Below are positions 35,123 through 46,398 of a DNA stretch of 64,000 nt, one piece after another. This stretch comes from Pseudophaeomoniella oleicola (lineage: Eukaryota > Ascomycota > Eurotiomycetes > Phaeomoniellales > Phaeomoniellaceae), in assembly GCA_003868215.1 (NCBI GenBank), contig QWDQ01000053.1, positions 1-64,000 of the forward strand. Reading direction: 5' to 3'. How positions within the stretch are numbered: the stretch's first letter is position 1; each line of letters opens with the position of its first letter. Below the pieces are notes generated by a model that was not told where the DNA came from, made no database searches, and worked only from the letters and a program-made list of their open reading frames with translations. The position numbers and the translations under genes are program-made.

Positions 35123-36616
35123 TCATTCTCCCAAAGGCGATCCCGCTGCACTATGATCACCATGCAGCTCATTGACCGGTACAGCCGGTCCAGAGCTGCT
35201 TCTTGACAGTGCCATCGTCCAAGTATTGGAAGTAATCCTTCGCACAGCCTTGCCGATGTTACGATGGAAGTTCTTCGAGGTCAACGAACCCTTCCCTGTT
35301 GCGCATTGCGATGATTGTCTCATACCGGTCTTTGACCGTTTTCTGATTGTGCCTTCATCTATTTCAGGTTTCGTTGAGGTCAATGAAAGATTATCCCTAG
35401 CTCTCAAGGTGAATGATTTTCGCCTATTTGCGAAGCGTGGTTTAAAGACGGTAAATCGAGAGACGTCTGCCATCTCAGCTGCAGGTCTTGCGTTGGCAGG
35501 GTATGCTTTTGAGAAACTGTCCTCATCCTGCCCAGTAATTATGTGAGCAATCTCGTCTTGTGTACCGTCTTCAGAAACTACTGAAGGATTCGCATGCTTG
35601 CAATTCGAACAGATGTCATCTGGTGCAAAAGCCTCTGTGCAAATTTCGATGTGCACGTTCGAACATCCTTTATGTCCCACGGGTTCTACTCCAGTATCAG
35701 CAATACCCGGTGACCTCCGTGCCGGTGATGTTGATGGTCTGTCTAATGCATACAGACCATTCTGAAACAAACTTTTCTCACATTGGCTAATCGAAGGCAT
35801 TGACTGAGCTCGTTGATGGCGGAACGTTCGCGAAAGAGTACCACCGACATCCCCAGCTGGCAGTGCTGCCAACTTTGATGGGCGTGGACCTGTCATCCAA
35901 CAATTGCATCTCGAGAGATAAAGATTGCTGCAATTGCATTCTCTGTGCTTGACTCTTGTGTACAGACATGGAATGTGCTCGAGCATATCACGTTGAAGGA
36001 CAGGTTCCGTGCCATCTCCGTATGCTGGTCGTGCAGGTGATTTGGCCTTATATGAGGATATCTTGTGCTCCACAACCTCTAGACTTGGACTGCCCGAAGT
36101 CTCATTGTCAGCAAGAACAACAGGGAAGCCTCCGAACACAGAAGTAGCCTCTAGGTCTTTCGAGAACCCCGTACTGGCCGGAGAATACGGATCAGATGTC
36201 CCTGAAAGGTGTTTATCGGAGGATCTGTCCTTGACTTCATTTAGGCTCGAGCTGGAAGTCGAATTATGGAGCTCATACGTACTGCTCTCCTTGGGTTGCG
36301 CAACGTGGACATTCGACTCATCAACACCTTTTGAGATCGCGGCGTTATTCTTGGTCCCAACTGGTATTCTGTCCGTGCTTCTAGGCCTTGCTTCATAACC
36401 TAACTCTTCGAGTAAACAGTCATCGCAGATGGGCTCAAGAAAGAATTTGTAGACATGTGCTATGGAACCACAAAGTCCTCCGTCCCCAGCTTTGGTGGTG
36501 ATGTCAGCAGTCGCGTTGGGTGAATCCCTGAGATATTGCTCAAAGCACCCTGTGTGTATGACATGTGAATAAGTGCAACGGCACTCACGGTAGGTCCAGA
36601 TCTCCAGGGTGCACAT
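35123..36616 (-). CDS. Cysteine-rich hypothetical protein
   Basis: One exon, 497 residues from the first ATG (36616). I do not recognise a named family. Three Cys-rich modules are visible. The first is at the N-terminus (CTLEIWTYRECRCTYSH...GC, then C followed by ICDDC at about 70). The second is in the middle (PCLYTRVKHRECNCSNLYLSRCNCW). The third begins GCSNVHIEICTEAFAPDDICSNC. Each starts with a Cys and an aromatic/basic 'C..Y....EC.C' core and ends in CxxC or CxC, which could bind zinc. The linkers are Ser-rich and the C-terminus is basic (Arg/Lys/Ser-rich), suggesting disorder. The smaller gene at 37742, on the opposite strand, begins with a similar 'MC....WYLCRH' pattern, so the two may be related. 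Coding status rests on a long open frame with repeated motif spacing. Confidence 0.65.
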   Translation of the reverse strand: MCTLEIWTYRECRCTYSHVIHTGCFEQYLRDSPNATADITTKAGDGGLCGSIAHVYKFFLEPICDDCLLEELGYEARPRSTDRIPVGTKNNAAISKGVDESNVHVAQPKESSTYELHNSTSSSSLNEVKDRSSDKHLSGTSDPYSPASTGFSKDLEATSVFGGFPVVLADNETSGSPSLEVVEHKISSYKAKSPARPAYGDGTEPVLQRDMLEHIPCLYTRVKHRECNCSNLYLSRCNCWMTGPRPSKLAALPAGDVGGTLSRTFRHQRAQSMPSISQCEKSLFQNGLYALDRPSTSPARRSPGIADTGVEPVGHKGCSNVHIEICTEAFAPDDICSNCKHANPSVVSEDGTQDEIAHIITGQDEDSFSKAYPANARPAAEMADVSRFTVFKPRFANRRKSFTLRARDNLSLTSTKPEIDEGTIRKRSKTGMRQSSQCATGKGSLTSKNFHRNIGKAVRRITSNTWTMALSRSSSGPAVPVNELHGDHSAAGSPLGE

Positions 36617-37741
36617 TGTTGTGACTCGACTAGAATAGTCTAGGTACTGCAAATGCTTTCATAAAGGAATACGCCAGCATACTCATGTCATCAAAAGCAT
36701 TTGTGAAAGAGCTGCATGGAGCAGAAAGGAACGAGGTGCCGCCACCGTCAAAGCAGCCACCCCTTTCAGAATGAGAGGATAAAGACTTCTAAGTATGAGG
36801 CTTCTTTGTTTTGACCTGGTATGATCGTATGAGTGTGTAAATATCCTTGTTTGCTCTCAGTCTTTGTTTCGCTGTGAATTCATGATTGATCATAGATGCA
36901 TGCTGTTCTGACTGCACTCGAGAACTATTATTGCAAATGATGAATGAGGTCTGTCTAGAAACTGTGGACAATGACGCCTCATATTGGGGGCCGGCTGTGT
37001 ACATCAAGCTGCACGGCTCTAGATGAAGCCAAACGGAGATACAGTTGAAAGACTGGCACCTAATTACCTACCTTCTTCTCGGTCATACCCCCTCTCCTTA
37101 ACGCGGACCACCAGAAGAAGCATTACGTGGAGGTACAAGGCGTTTGTGGCACCGACATGATTTCGCGCGGCAGAATGTGCTGTTGATCTTCATTCCGAGC
37201 GTCATTCTTTGATGGATCTGATCTTAATGGATGGGAAATGATTTGTTATCATCACATCTCCACCGGATCTGATGCCGCGCCAATGCCTGAAGATCAAGGC
37301 CAAACAATACCGTGGTACTCCTTTTACCTCGGATTGCGCGGCATGGATGATCTTGGTTTGCAAATCGTCTCTGCATATACCCTTGCTAGATCTACAAAGA
37401 CTCGCTTTGTTTCGTTGCATTGTACTAAATATAGAAGTGCACGTTGTTCTGGCTTCGCCGTCTACCATGATCATTGAATGCTGCAACAAGGAATGGCCAG
37501 ACAAGTTATGTAAAGCGCGCACCAAAGAGGCAAGACAATATATCGAAGTGAGGTGAGATACCTATATATTCATGAGCATATACTCGAGAGCTGAGGTTAT
37601 GAGCTGAGATTGTGTATCCTATCTCCCCGTCTTCCCTCCCGCATCAGTCTTTCCATTCAAAGCCCCTCTACCAGGCTCTTCTTACACCGATATCTGGTAT
37701 ATCGATTCTCCCCTCATTGTCTTGAGTTTTGAACAAAGATC
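36617..37741. other. 1.1-kb divergent intergenic region
   Basis: It separates the starts of two divergent cysteine-rich genes. Several short frames occur (for example 37238-37477), but none has a recognisable motif. No repeats of note. Confidence 0.5.
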
Positions 37742-38092
37742 ATGTGCAATTATTCTCAATTCTGGTACCTGTGCCGGCATGCGGCGACCCATCGATTTCG
37801 CAGTACGCTGTGTCCGCATTATCCTGCGTGTAGGGGCCAGGATGTCAATATACATTTCCCAATGAGATGCACAAGCTGCATTTACCACGGTCGCCATCCA
37901 GTACCACCGCGCTCAAATGCTACCATCACATCGGCAAGACTGAACTACCCTGTCCTAGCCCTCCAGCAGGAATGGCATGTACCAACGGTCTTGTTCATGG
38001 ACTGTGGGTTTCAGAATCTAGATCCTTTTGCTGATGACAAGACATCCAGAGTGCAACCTCTAGACGATGAGTTGGTGTCCCCAACGTCATGA
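37742..38092 (+). CDS. Small cysteine-rich hypothetical protein
   Basis: One exon, 116 residues, starting ATG TGC AAT. The N-terminal half has MCNYSQFWYLCRH, then LCPHYPAC and MRCTSC, giving a C..C.H / C..C pattern that could hold a metal ion. The C-terminal half has no clear features. It resembles, in spacing, the N-terminus of the divergent 497-residue gene (MCTLEIWTYRECRCTY). It is short, and no family is recognised, so coding status is only fairly supported; an additional intron or exon cannot be excluded. Confidence 0.45.
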   Translation: MCNYSQFWYLCRHAATHRFRSTLCPHYPACRGQDVNIHFPMRCTSCIYHGRHPVPPRSNATITSARLNYPVLALQQEWHVPTVLFMDCGFQNLDPFADDKTSRVQPLDDELVSPTS

Positions 38093-38300
38093 TATCTTCT
38101 GACCATTGACATTAATGCTGGGTAAGTCCGCAGGTACGGAATAGCCCTTACATAGTGAAAATGCCATGCTCATCTTTCAAGTACCACTCCACATGCTCTG
38201 TAATGTATCTTCGAATGATGTGCGGGTTAAAGTGATTTGGAAGTCATCTTCTAGCCGCCACGGGTAGGTCTAGATGAAGGATTAGCAAGGGTTTCCATTA

Positions 38301-38984
38301 CTAAATAGCAAAGAGAACGGACCCTTCCTTGGAAATTTCAACCGCATCAGTACCTTTTTGACCCTGGGGCGTTTTGTCCGAGGGAGCCTTGGTCTCCTCG
38401 TCATCTTCAGCACAGCCGCAGTCATAAAAGTCACCGATCTTGTTGCAGTCAAATATTGGTTTGCCTTTTGCCTTGTTCACCTCATTGTGGGCGAAACATG
38501 CCCAACCCGCTGCAGCGTTTCGAGAGGATGTCTGAGGAGGATATTTTTTCAGAAATTGTTGGAAGTGAGCAGCACAATCGCCGCTGGGGTGCTCTGTTAG
38601 TCTGGCGTAGTGGAGGTGGACAGAGGGACCTTACCAGGGGTATAGCCTTGCGAACAACCATATATAGCTCTTCAAGGCCTCCTTTTCATCATCGGAGGGA
38701 TTCACTGGGAAGCGGGCCATGGTTGTATGCAACAATTTCCATGCCGCACGCCCCAATTCCGCCTTTGCGGTTTCATTAGCCAACTTCCCAGCAATCGTTC
38801 CACCGTTCAGCACGTCTGCCGAAACTTTGGTCTCTTCACCAGCGGGGTGATTGAAAGCCCAGCCATGCTCTTCGATCGTCCTGCCCATCTCCTGAGAGGC
38901 AGGGTGCGGGAAATAGATAATGAACGTAATGAATAGGAGGATTGCCGTCAAGACGACGAGTCCTCTGGCAGCGCCGCGTGCCAT
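38301..38984 (-). CDS. ERV2: ER FAD-linked sulfhydryl oxidase Erv2
   Basis: Exons 38984..38635 and 38583..38301 (51-nt intron, GTAAGG...CCCCAG) encode 210 residues (yeast Erv2: 196). The enzyme makes disulfides in the ER lumen, passing electrons through FAD to oxygen. Residues about 8-25 form a signal anchor. The Erv/ALR core starts at ELGRAAWKLLHTTMARFP. The intron falls just before the active site: exon 2 begins within Cys117 of the CGDC pair (Cys117/Cys120). It continues with HNEVNKAKGKPIFDCNK, with a structural pair Cys146/Cys163. The shuttle motif YDCGC (Cys172/Cys174) corresponds to the C-terminal Cys-Gly-Cys of yeast Erv2. All six cysteines are offset by exactly four residues from yeast numbering, as I recall it. 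Without exon 2 the protein would lack its catalytic site, so the spliced model is strongly favoured. Confidence 0.95.
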
Positions 38985-39799
38985 GATTGATGCAAACCCC
39001 GAGAAAGACGACGGTCAAGATGATAAGAGACAAGCAGGCCTTCTTGATAAGTCCGAACAACGAGCAATCGAGCGCTGAGAAGGATGTATGGAAAGAGAGA
39101 CGTGTACAATTGAACCTTGAGGTAAATAAAAGACGCAGATCTTCTTATTGAGACCATGAAACCACAGTCAATCTCGTTTAGCCGCAAGTTGCCGCAAGTT
39201 TGTTCTTTTCCAGGTAAAGTTAGAGGCATTTAGTCAGCCCGGAGACCCTGAAAGTCGGGTAATGCATGACCCCTAACGTGGGCTGGACTTTACCGGAGGA
39301 ATTCCGAGGTCGGCATCGATGGCTATGACAAGGGCCCTGCTCGCCTGTGCCTGACGACCTCGAGTTGAGGCTGATAAGTATCGAAATCGTTCCCCCACAA
39401 ATCGTCATTACAAAACATCAGTCGGCCGAACCTCTCCGATTCGTTCCAGCCCAATTCGAGATTTGAATCTCCCCCTCCTCCACTGGCAACGTGAGGAGGA
39501 TATCAATTGGATGCGATAGTCGCCTTTAGTCTTCAAGCTACAGGATTACCATAGCAATAACGTGAGTGTGAGGTCTGCTATCAAGCTTACATCTGGCCAA
39601 CATCCGATCTTACCTCAGTCTTCACTTGCGCTCCCAGACAAGTTAGTCATTCCCTCAAGTTGGTACCACCACGGTGACTCAGAACCTCTATCACCCAGGT
39701 TTCGAGATTCATAGCTACATACCTTACCTAGGTACTCACATCAAGTGATTGGATCTCCGAAACCTATACTTCCAAGTCCACCTACTGAGACGTTCCGAC
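38985..39799. promoter_or_regulatory. Divergent intergenic region between ERV2 and BCAT
   Basis: 815 bp holding both promoters. No gene is seen. It includes a direct repeat GCCGCAAGTT at 39181-39200. No recognised transcription factor site can be named with confidence. Confidence 0.5.
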
Positions 39800-41034
39800 A
39801 TGGCGACGAACACCTTTCCCCCTCCGCCAACAAGTGCAATTGGTAGAGCATTCTCACCTCTTCTTTACATCACCGCTTGCTGACACATAGGCGCATAGAT
39901 TGGAGCAGTGTCGGATTCAAAGTATGGGAAGTGAACGGCCATATCGAATCTACTTTCTCTTATTCCAAAGGTGGAAAATGGTCACCACCAAAGTTTGTCG
40001 CATCGCCCTACTTGAACATCCATGGCATGGCACCAGGTCTCAATTACGGCGTACAATCGTTCGAAGGTCTCAAGGCATTCCGCCATCCTTCGGCATCTTC
40101 TCATCCTAATGCCATCACTATCTTCCGACCAGAGCAAAATGCTGCCCGCATGGCGCACTCCGCAGAATATATCTCCTGTCCACCCGTGCCGATTGATCAT
40201 TTCGTTGAATGCTGCAAACTGGCCGTGGGGTTGAATGCCGAATATGTCCCATCTCATGAGTCTGGCGCCGCCATGTACATCCGACCTCTACTATTCGCTT
40301 CATGCGCTCAGCTTGGTCTCAACCCAGCAGATGAATACACCTTCGTTGTCTTCGTGATGCCGACGGGAGTCTATCACGGTGTCCACGCCGTCGATGCCTT
40401 GGTCTTGGAAGACTTTGACCGTGCAGCTCCAGAAGGAACCGGTTCTGCCAAATTAGGCGGCAACTATGCACCGGTCTTGCGTCACAGTGAGCAAGCTAAG
40501 AAGGAAGGCTATGGCATCACACTCCATCTCGACAGCAAAACCCGATCCGAGATTGACGAATTCAGCACATCTGGTTTCATCGGTGTCAAGTATGGCCCGA
40601 ACAAGGACACCACAAACAACGTCACCCTCGTCGTCCCCTCCTCCAAAAACGTTATCAAATCCGTAACCTCAGACTCCGTCCAAACCATCGCCTCCAAGCT
40701 CTTCAACTGGACCGTGGAAAAGCGCCGAATCCCCTACGAAGAACTCTCATCGTTCGACGAAATCGTTGCTGCCGGCACAGCCGCCTCCCTAGTCCCCATC
40801 CGCAGCATCACCATGCAAAGCAAATCCGACAAATTCACCTACGGTGAGGCATCGAGCGACGAGCCGGGCCCCGTATGCTCGAAACTCCTCTCAACCTTGA
40901 AAGGTATCCAGATGGGGAAAGTTGAGGATTCTTTGAACTGGTGTTCCGAAGTCTCCAAGCCAGATCTCGACATCTACTCGTCGTCCTCTGCTGAAAATGG
41001 AGCCAAGATCAAAGGCGTTGACGAGTTGCCATGA
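39800..41034 (+). CDS. Branched-chain amino-acid aminotransferase
   Basis: Exons 39800..39842 and 39899..41034 (56-nt intron) give 392 residues. The enzyme is PLP-dependent and interconverts Leu/Ile/Val with their 2-oxo acids. The first exon encodes MATNTFPPPPTSAI, and the join gives ...SAIDWSSVGFKVWEVNGHIE, the normal N-terminus of fungal BCATs. This requires the acceptor GCGCATAG rather than the CACATAG just 8 nt upstream, which would break frame. Later motifs: NYGVQSFEGLKAF, MYIRPLLFAS, and the PLP lysine (about residue 199) in GTGSAKLGGNYAPVL, then FDEIVAAGTAASLVPI. No mitochondrial presequence is obvious, so a cytosolic form or a ToxF-like paralogue is possible; the sequence does not separate these. 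Confidence 0.93.
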
Positions 41035-41605
41035 TCCCTAACATGATATATGATAACAAGTCATTAAATGAACTTAGTGGAAACACCCACCAAAAAGAGA
41101 AGGAAAAACAAAGGGGGGAGTTCCAACCAAATAAAAGACTACATAGACTCTCTTCCTGTTCTTCACTTCATGTCGATACAGACTCAAGGAAAATCAATAA
41201 TTACCCTCACCCAACCCAAAAAATACAGAAAGAAAGAAAGAAAGAAAATAACTACATCCCTTAGGCTACCTACCTTGAGGTATATACCTTACCTAGATAA
41301 TTAGATACTGTAGATAAATGCACAGGCTGTCTACGTGCCTACCTAGGTGCGTACGTGCCTGCATAACCTTACAGCTTTTCCAAACCACCTTGGTCGAGTA
41401 ATAAGGTAAGGTAGCCTTACGTACCTATCTACCTAGGTAGGTACATACCCACTACCTAGTCAATTGCATACTAATTGGGTCAATGATCGATCCCATTCAT
41501 AACAGAACGAACAGGGTGCACAAAACCCAAGAAAGAATTCCCATGTTTCGAACTTCTGTGATTCATCTTGCTAGTAATTACATATATAGGTACTAATACC
41601 TTTTT
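41035..41605. other. Intergenic region rich in TACC/GGTA-type repeats
   Basis: No gene. AAAG repeats at 41228-41248 and degenerate palindromic runs such as ACCTAGGT and CTACCTAGGTAGGTAC between 41262 and 41460. The two flanking genes converge. Confidence 0.6.
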
Positions 41606-44546
41606 CTATCCAAAGAACTCTCCACCGGCCAAAAGTTCCTCCCAACCCCTCTCTCCTCTCCGAATCTCGGCCTCGTCCTTTCTCCTTCGTTCCGATCTGA
41701 CATGCTTGTCATCGTTATCGTCGTCGTTATCGTGTAGGTCGTGGTCATCTCTTCCCAGGATGTCGTGAATGTTGTTGACACGGCGGTCGATGCCATCGGA
41801 GCCATTCGGGCCGGCCGCTACTTCGGTTTCGGTTTCGTGATTGACTCTTGCTTTGTCGCTCTCGGCCCAGACGCGTTCCATCAATTTTCTCGCGGCGGTG
41901 ACTTGCATTAGGCCAACCTCCTCCATTCTTCTGATCCGGCGCATAATAAAGTCCCGTTCTCTTTGGTCGAGAGCTTCGCATCCCGCGGCAAACATGGGAA
42001 GCAAGAGGCATGCTTCGGCGGGGCCGCCTTCGCAGATTTTGTAGAGGTTGGCGATTGTAGCATGAACGAGCGATTGGACGATTGGGTGGGAACGCGGGAG
42101 GAAAAGTATGCGACGATTGAGGTGGATGGAGGCGGCGAGATGGAAGGAGTCGTTACTGGCGAGGAGTTCAAGAGCATCCCAGCCTGATGACGACGTGTAT
42201 GCAAAGGCGGATGTAAGATCAGGGGATAACGGCGAGGATGGGTTGGAGTTGACAGAGCCATGCTGATGTGGGCAAGGACGGGTCTGGTGGAGACGAGCAC
42301 CTTCGAGGTCTTCACTGAGCGACTGTGCGCGGGCAAGAACTGATGGCGAGGGTTTCCAACCAGGGTCTGCGAGACCACTCGAGCTGGAGATTCGTTCATT
42401 GTCACATTGACGAGCGAGAGAGGCGATCTGAGCTAGGAGATATATACAGCGTGGGGTCATACCGAGAAGGCAGTCTATGACGTAGTCTTCGTCTTCATCG
42501 TGAGCCCAGTAGTCACCGTTGAACAACGGAATATCGTTCGTACGTCCCGACAGTGAGCCAAGGACATCAAGGTAAGCGAACCATCGAGAAAGAAAATAAG
42601 AGACTGAGTCACTTCGGGATATCGATTGCGGCGCTGTATAACGAGCATGTATTATCTGACGGGCGACGTTAAGATGATTCTGCCAGGGTATAGAAACACC
42701 AAATGTGGAAGGAGAGATGATTTCCAATGATGATAGCATTATAGCAGTTGCCAAGTTGGCATTAGAAATCTGCGTATTCGACCTCGAAAGGTCGTCTAGT
42801 ACGTGACGAAGGGAGGGAAAGACATCACGAACCCAGACCGCAATCCTGTTGGCAGGCTCTGGGTGAGATAAAAGACGTGCTCTGTGCGCGGCTGAGTAAG
42901 ATAGCAGCAAATTCATAAGGTTACTGCTTTCGAGAGCCACTAGTCCAGTCAGCGTTGATCCATTGCGAATACGGTCTAAACTTACTCTTGGGCAAAATGG
43001 TCTTGAATGGATTCTCGGAACAGTCGTGAGGTACCAAATAATGTGCGGTGTGATTGAGGAAATGGTGAAAGTAGAGGAGATTCATCGGGTTCTCTAGGAG
43101 CATAGGCGGCAAAGGTTCAAAAGATCTCGGAATTCTGATGGGAACCGGCTGAGCATAATATCCTCCTTTCGCAAAAACAGTATCACGTTTCTGGAGACCA
43201 AAAGCAAATTCTGGTATGGCATCAAAATCTAGCCAGGAGTCCAAGTCGCTGTCACTTTCAGACGGCGTCCCTACACTGATCGCGGCAACATCGTTGTTCT
43301 TCGGTATATCCCAATCTGGCTGTCCACGATCTAGACCGTATGTATCCGAATGGCTGGATCTTTGCCGATGGGGGCCGTATCTCCTATTTTGTACTGGACT
43401 AGCAGTATGATCCAGGGATTGATATCGTGTCTCGCCAGTAGGCATCTCTTCTGGTGCAGACGATGCTGACAGCAGTGAATTAACAGACACTCTCCTGATT
43501 TCTCCATCAGAGACAGTAGGATGTGTTAGCGACTTTGGCAACCAACGACTTCTGAATTCATCCGAAGCTGTTGAAGAAGCACCTGGGGTCTGTGGGTTGT
43601 TGACATGATGCGGTAACACTGTAGGCGTTATTGTTGTGTAGGGGGACCTGGGAGCATGATCTCCCTCTCTCAGATCATGGGACCCCAGTCTTCTAGGGTT
43701 TTCGGAGTACTGTTGATAATAATTATCACCTGTTGGGCTGAGCCGGATCCTTTTAGCGGCATTGCTAGGAGAGATCGCAACTTCCGCCAGAGTCATTATG
43801 GTAGGTCGTGATGCATGATACCGGGAAGGGAGATAGCCGGACTCATGTCCGTTCAGACCAGACATTTCCTGGGAGTCGCCGGGGGACGCATGCGTGGATT
43901 CAAGAAAGGGCATCAACCGTGGCGAAGGTACAATTGGCGCCGCCGTTTCAACTTCAGAGTGTGCAGAGTTCCTTGGATCTGTCCATGTTTGCATGGGACC
44001 AGAGGAGCCACGATCATGTTCTACACCCAGCGGCGTACTGCGACTGGGTGTGAATAGCGGTTGGGGTCGTGGTGGCCGAGCAAAATGCTCATCAGCGTCT
44101 CCCTGGAGCCTACCGTTTGTATCTTCGATAGCATCTTGACCATGTCCTGCTCTGCCGCTTCCGTGTGAGACAGGGGGAGGTTCGGCTGAAGATGCAAGGG
44201 CAACATTGAAAGCACCGTTGAATGATATGACTTGCGACCCGATCACAGAAGTCTCTTTCCTCTTTGATCTTCCGTCCCAGTTCAGTCTGATACTGTAATC
44301 ACATGCCTCGCCCTGTCGCTGGCAATTGACACAAGCTGGCTTCTCTTCTCCACTATCGAAGGCGTCAGCCGTCAACCGTGCATTGAGGCGCAACGGCGGT
44401 CGCTTACCATTTGACCTTCCTTGCTTTACATGGCCTGATAGAGCATGTCAGCTGGGCATAGACATTGTGCGACAGATGACTTACCAGCACCCAGTCCTAC
44501 TCCTCTTCTTTGGTTCAGGAGCACCCTCCTTCTTCGCACGAGGCAT
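41606..44546 (-). CDS. Zn2Cys6 transcription factor with Fungal_trans_2-type domain
   Basis: Four exons (44546..44485, 44434..44408, 44352..42986, 42939..41606) encode 929 residues. The zinc cluster is rebuilt exactly from exons 1-3: Cys20-WP-Cys23-(6)-Cys30-(6)-Cys37-VN-Cys40-(6)-Cys47, the classic CX2CX6CX6CX2CX6C. Two introns (50 and 55 nt) interrupt it, and exon 2 is only 27 nt. A basic MPRAKKEGAPEPKKRSRTG precedes the cluster. A long Ser/Pro/His-rich linker follows (to about residue 430), then a helical region with ENPFKTILPK/MALESSNLMNLLLSYSAAHRARLLSHPEP across the 46-nt third intron, typical of fungal-specific transcription factor domains. The C-terminus has an acidic/Asp-rich run (HDLHDNDDDNDDK). 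It is probably a pathway-specific nuclear regulator; the target is unknown. It is next to, and convergent with, the branched-chain aminotransferase gene, which is a possible but unproven target. Confidence 0.92.
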
Positions 44547-45440
44547 GGCAGTGCATACTCACGTTGGCGGCGACGGAATACAACACGACACCATGATCGA
44601 AAGCCTCCGAGAAAAGCGACATATCTGTGGGGTTGAGGCTATCTCAAGCACCTTGGTACTTATTACCCTTAGATCGTGTCACGATTGGTTGGCCGTATCT
44701 AGGCAGTGATTAGCGAAGGGTGGGGAGGCCATCGATACGACTACGATACGTAAATAGTCCCGAAAGATTGGGGGCCTTTGGGACTGATAAGCTAACGTTA
44801 CCGAGTCCCTAGAACTTTCCCGAAGAAGGACTTTCAGTTAAGTATTTAATTAATCAGAGAAGAGTGATAGTGATATAATAGACCGATTCCTTGGGATTGT
44901 TTCTAATCACTTTAATTAATAGTATCTGACCAAACTGTATCTTCATCTGAGATAAGTTCCTTCACCTAGTACGACCGTAGGTAAGCATCTAAGAATGACT
45001 ACTACTTGGGTATCTAACAACCATTACAATTATCGTCTTCAATTTATGTTATCAATAGAAGCCACACTCGTACCTTACCTTCCTTACGAGACATTTGTTA
45101 CATGGAACTTGACCGGCAATTCCCTCTGATTGCTACGTAGATGATCTGTGGATGAGATGAGGTACTACGTAGTAGGCAGCCGTTCGACGATGACGCTCTG
45201 ACGCAAAGTGTGCTGGACTTCGAAAGTTCCGGTTCCGAGATCGACGGAGATTTCTGCCGCGTGAAGCGTTGCTGACCACATACGAATCTTTTGTTCTCTT
45301 CCGTCTTTTCTTACAAGAAAGCGTTTCCTACTCGCCCATCTGCCTCTTTTCTTCTTGTATATATATTTGGGTCTTGTATCTTGGTCATCGATCTTCGTGT
45401 GCTCTCTGTTCGGTACAGCTCCAGATATAACGTTGTCGCC
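44547..45440. promoter_or_regulatory. Divergent intergenic region between the Zn2Cys6 gene and the FAR-17a-like gene
   Basis: 894 bp with no supported gene; A+T-rich in the middle (44840-45060). It contains one TACTACGTAGTA palindrome at 45163 and a related GCTACGTAG at about 45132. Confidence 0.5.
45163..45174. repeat. TACTACGTAGTA palindrome, copy 7
   Basis: Exact copy, 267 bp upstream of the FAR-17a-like gene start. Confidence 0.9.
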
Positions 45441-46398
45441 ATGTCGAATAAGCAGATACACTCTCCTACCATAGAGAAGAGCATGGAATCGTTGATACAG
45501 AAACATCCCCTACAGCGTTTCGATGCCCCAGGCTTAGGACTGTCTTCGTTGCTCCATGTTGTTATCCCTTTGACGCAGTGCCGTCGCCTCGGATGCTAAC
45601 GCGCATCTAGTTCTTCGGTGTTGCTAGCTTTGCTGCCTCGTACAAATAGTACGTGCACCCAATCCATCTGGACGAGCAATATATGTACCGGAATCGACTG
45701 CTAACCTTCGAAATCACAGTCTCTTAGACCATCCGAATCCAGCGTGAGGACCCGATCTCCCTTCCGACGTATCCGAACCCTTTTCCAGCATTCCCGTCTG
45801 ACAGACCTCTCATCCCAGCTCCGAAGGCTACGGCTGGCACTTCACCTATCTCACCATCCTCGGCCTGACCTTCGCGACTCTGACTTTCATCTTCGGCTCC
45901 CTCGCCGACATGTTCTCTTCGTCTCGCCTCTTCTTGCTGAAGAACCTCTTCTCCATCATCGCCACCCCTCTCGAAGTCGTCATTTCCGTCCTCTACTGGG
46001 GTCTCACCATCATCGACCCGGCCCTCGTCAAGCCCGAGTTCATCGAGATCAGCCGCACCGCTGACATCGGCTTCCACGCCATCCCCTCCATCGTCCTCGT
46101 CGTCGACCTGCTCTTCTTCTCTCCGCCATGGACCATGACCTCTCTCCCGACCTTCGGCTTAGGCTTCGTGATCGCCTTCGCCTACTGGTTTTGGATCGAG
46201 TGGTGCTACAGCAAGAACGGGTGGTACCCGTATCCGATCTTCGAGATGACCAACACGCAGCAGCGGGTCGCCTTGTTCGGCGTCTCGGCCATCATTTTTG
46301 CCAGCAGCGCGATCTCGCTGAGGTGGCTGTATGGCAGAGTGAATGGCTACGGGGCAAGGGGACCGCTAAAAGCAAAACCAGGGAACGTCAAGGCGTGA
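45441..46398 (+). CDS. FAR-17a/AIG1-like membrane protein
   Basis: Four exons, 45441..45560, 45611..45648, 45720..45743 and 45819..46398, give about 253 residues. The family (androgen-induced gene 1 / FAR-17a) are multi-pass membrane proteins; animal members hydrolyse FAHFA lipids, while the fungal role is unknown. The spliced sequence runs ...SFAASYKYLLDHPNPASEGYGWHFTYLTILGLTFATLTF, matching the family, then NLFSIIATPLEVVISVLYWGL, FHAIPSIVLVVDLLFFSPPW and YWFWIEWCYSKNGWYPYPIFE, so at least five or six helices. Exon 3 is a 24-nt micro-exon. The first donor is unclear: GTTATC at 45561 or GTTGTT at 45558, a one-residue difference; the acceptor (GCTAAC branch, CTAG) is clear. Introns 2 and 3 are canonical (GTACGT, GTGAGG). 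Confidence 0.87.

Noticed and set aside
34769-35206. 145-codon plus-strand frame
   Set aside because: Starts with a non-ATG codon and its end overlaps the antisense of the cysteine-rich gene at 35123-36616.
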